Source: JANQGH01 sp039177555 (GTDB lineage: Bacteria; Pseudomonadota; Alphaproteobacteria; DSM-16000; Inquilinaceae). Taken from it: DNA of 6,317 nucleotides. The stretch is from contig JBCDFV010000099.1 of the NCBI GenBank assembly GCA_039177555.1, positions 1-6,317 on the forward strand. The letters are read 5' to 3'. Position numbers and translations under genes: made by a program. The notes under the pieces are model-generated. The model did not search any database. It saw only the letters and a program-made list of their open reading frames with translations, and was not told where the DNA came from. The stretch's first letter is position 1, and the number at the start of each line of letters is the position of its first letter. Shown here piece after piece: positions 5,615 through 6,317 of this stretch.

Positions 5615-6256
5615 CTATCTCCGTCTCAGGTCCATGCGCAGCGCTTTGATGGGGTAGGAGACAGGCCCAGGGTTACGACTTGAAAGGTCAGCGAGCGCGT
5701 CCTCGGGTACGTGCGCGACTTGGAACCGACCATGAGTTGAGCCTTCGATGAACTCGTAGAGGTCGTCGAGGCTGTCGAAACCAAGCGAGAGATTGGGCCA
5801 ATCAAGCAGGACGCGATCCAGCGCTTGCGAGCCGATCAGCGCATTCCATTCCGCCTCGTCGTGGTAAACAAGCCCTTGAACAAGTTGCGCGCCGTCCGGC
5901 GTCAGCGAAACAAGCTCCACAAGGCGTTGCGGGGGTTCGCCAAGGACCTCGGCCACAAAGCGGCCGCCGGGCTTTAGCATGCGTTCCACCTCTCGCAACA
6001 AGACCGAATGGTCTCGCACCCAGTGACCGGCCCAATTGGAGAAGACAAGGTCGACGGACCCGTCCTCCACCAGGCCGAGGTCCTCCGCACCAGCCTGATG
6101 AAACGACAGATGCCTGAGATCCGGCGGAGTGGCGGCCTTCGCCTCGGCCAGTCGTTCAGCGTCTGGATCGATCGCGATCACCCGGCCGTGTGGGCCCCCG
6201 CCGGGGGCCACCGCAAAAGCAAACGCCCCGGGGGCCCCGCCAAAGTCGACAACAGT
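5615..6256 (-). CDS. Class I SAM-dependent methyltransferase, 5' part lost in poor sequence
   Basis: From the TAG at 5615 the frame reads back as a Methyltransf_11-type protein. Seen, N to C: VVDFGGAPGAFAFAVAPGG, GRVIAIDPDAERLAEAKA (the acidic residue that binds SAM ribose), GSVDLVFSNWAGHWV, LLREVERMLKPGGRFVAEV, and a ~100-residue C-terminal part with FDSLDDLYEFIEGSTHGRFQ. SAM motif I should read DxGCGxG; here the bases give GGAPG. The frame meets a TAA at 6257-6259, before any plausible start. A GTG at 6211 would omit motif I and make no sense as the true start. I infer an intact gene whose 5' end is corrupted by sequence errors and continues past the right edge. The methyl acceptor is unknown. 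Confidence 0.82.
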   Translation of the reverse strand, partial: TVVDFGGAPGAFAFAVAPGGGPHGRVIAIDPDAERLAEAKAATPPDLRHLSFHQAGAEDLGLVEDGSVDLVFSNWAGHWVRDHSVLLREVERMLKPGGRFVAEVLGEPPQRLVELVSLTPDGAQLVQGLVYHDEAEWNALIGSQALDRVLLDWPNLSLGFDSLDDLYEFIEGSTHGRFQVAHVPEDALADLSSRNPGPVSYPIKALRMDLRRR

Positions 6257-6317
6257 TTAGCCGGTTGGGGGGGGCCCCAGCACAAAAAAAAAAACACCCC
6301 GCGGACAATGGCCATGG
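6190..6317. other. Low-quality sequence at the right edge
   Basis: The last ~130 bases differ from the rest: eight G then four C at 6267-6278, eleven A at 6284-6294, several other G/C runs, and a broken reading frame inside an otherwise normal gene. The damaged SAM motif at 6227-6247 points to base-call errors here. The window ends in CCATGG. This is probably a read or contig end. Confidence 0.6.

Overview
The window reads as chromosomal DNA of a GC-rich proteobacterium, most likely an alphaproteobacterium. That rests on strong G/C preference at third codon positions, a RodA-type C-terminus, and the general style of the proteins. I cannot name a genus. Genes are dense on both strands and almost all fall into recognisable families. 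I found no CRISPR array, transposase, integrase or phage gene.

Left part (1-1636): the 3' end of rodA (cell elongation) runs off the left edge. After it comes a tRNA-Lys(CUU) gene with its own well-spaced promoter. Next are about 400 bases with no convincing gene, holding a tandem 12-base repeat, a possible small or decayed reverse-strand ORF, and a nested inverted repeat. A small secreted protein with a motif like the allene-oxide-cyclase/dirigent barrel follows. Only 13 bases after its stop begins the last ~57 codons of a proline iminopeptidase whose front is missing. The stretch between the tRNA and this remnant looks like accessory or rearranged DNA.

Middle part (1637-4937): three genes lie on the reverse strand. 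In transcription order they are a MarR-regulator/GNAT-acetyltransferase fusion, a ten-helix EamA/DMT exporter starting 6 bases after it, and, 84 bases further on, a lipoprotein alpha/beta hydrolase. A large dyad (14 of 18 pairs over 36 bases) lies just upstream of the fusion gene and is a good candidate for its operator. Regulator, acetyltransferase and exporter together suggest a small-molecule modification or export unit; the substrate cannot be read from sequence.

Right part (4938-6317): a thioredoxin-fold protein with a CNHC motif is transcribed divergently from the regulator, across the region holding the dyad. It converges, with 6 bases between stops, on a class I SAM-dependent methyltransferase. 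The 5' part of the methyltransferase runs into about 130 bases of apparently poor sequence at the right edge, with long homopolymers, a damaged SAM motif and an in-frame stop. That end is best read as assembly or read-end error.

I see no clearly new biological system. The most useful leads are the dyad-controlled MarR-GNAT/EamA unit, the iminopeptidase remnant marking a rearrangement, and the unexplained DNA beside the tRNA.
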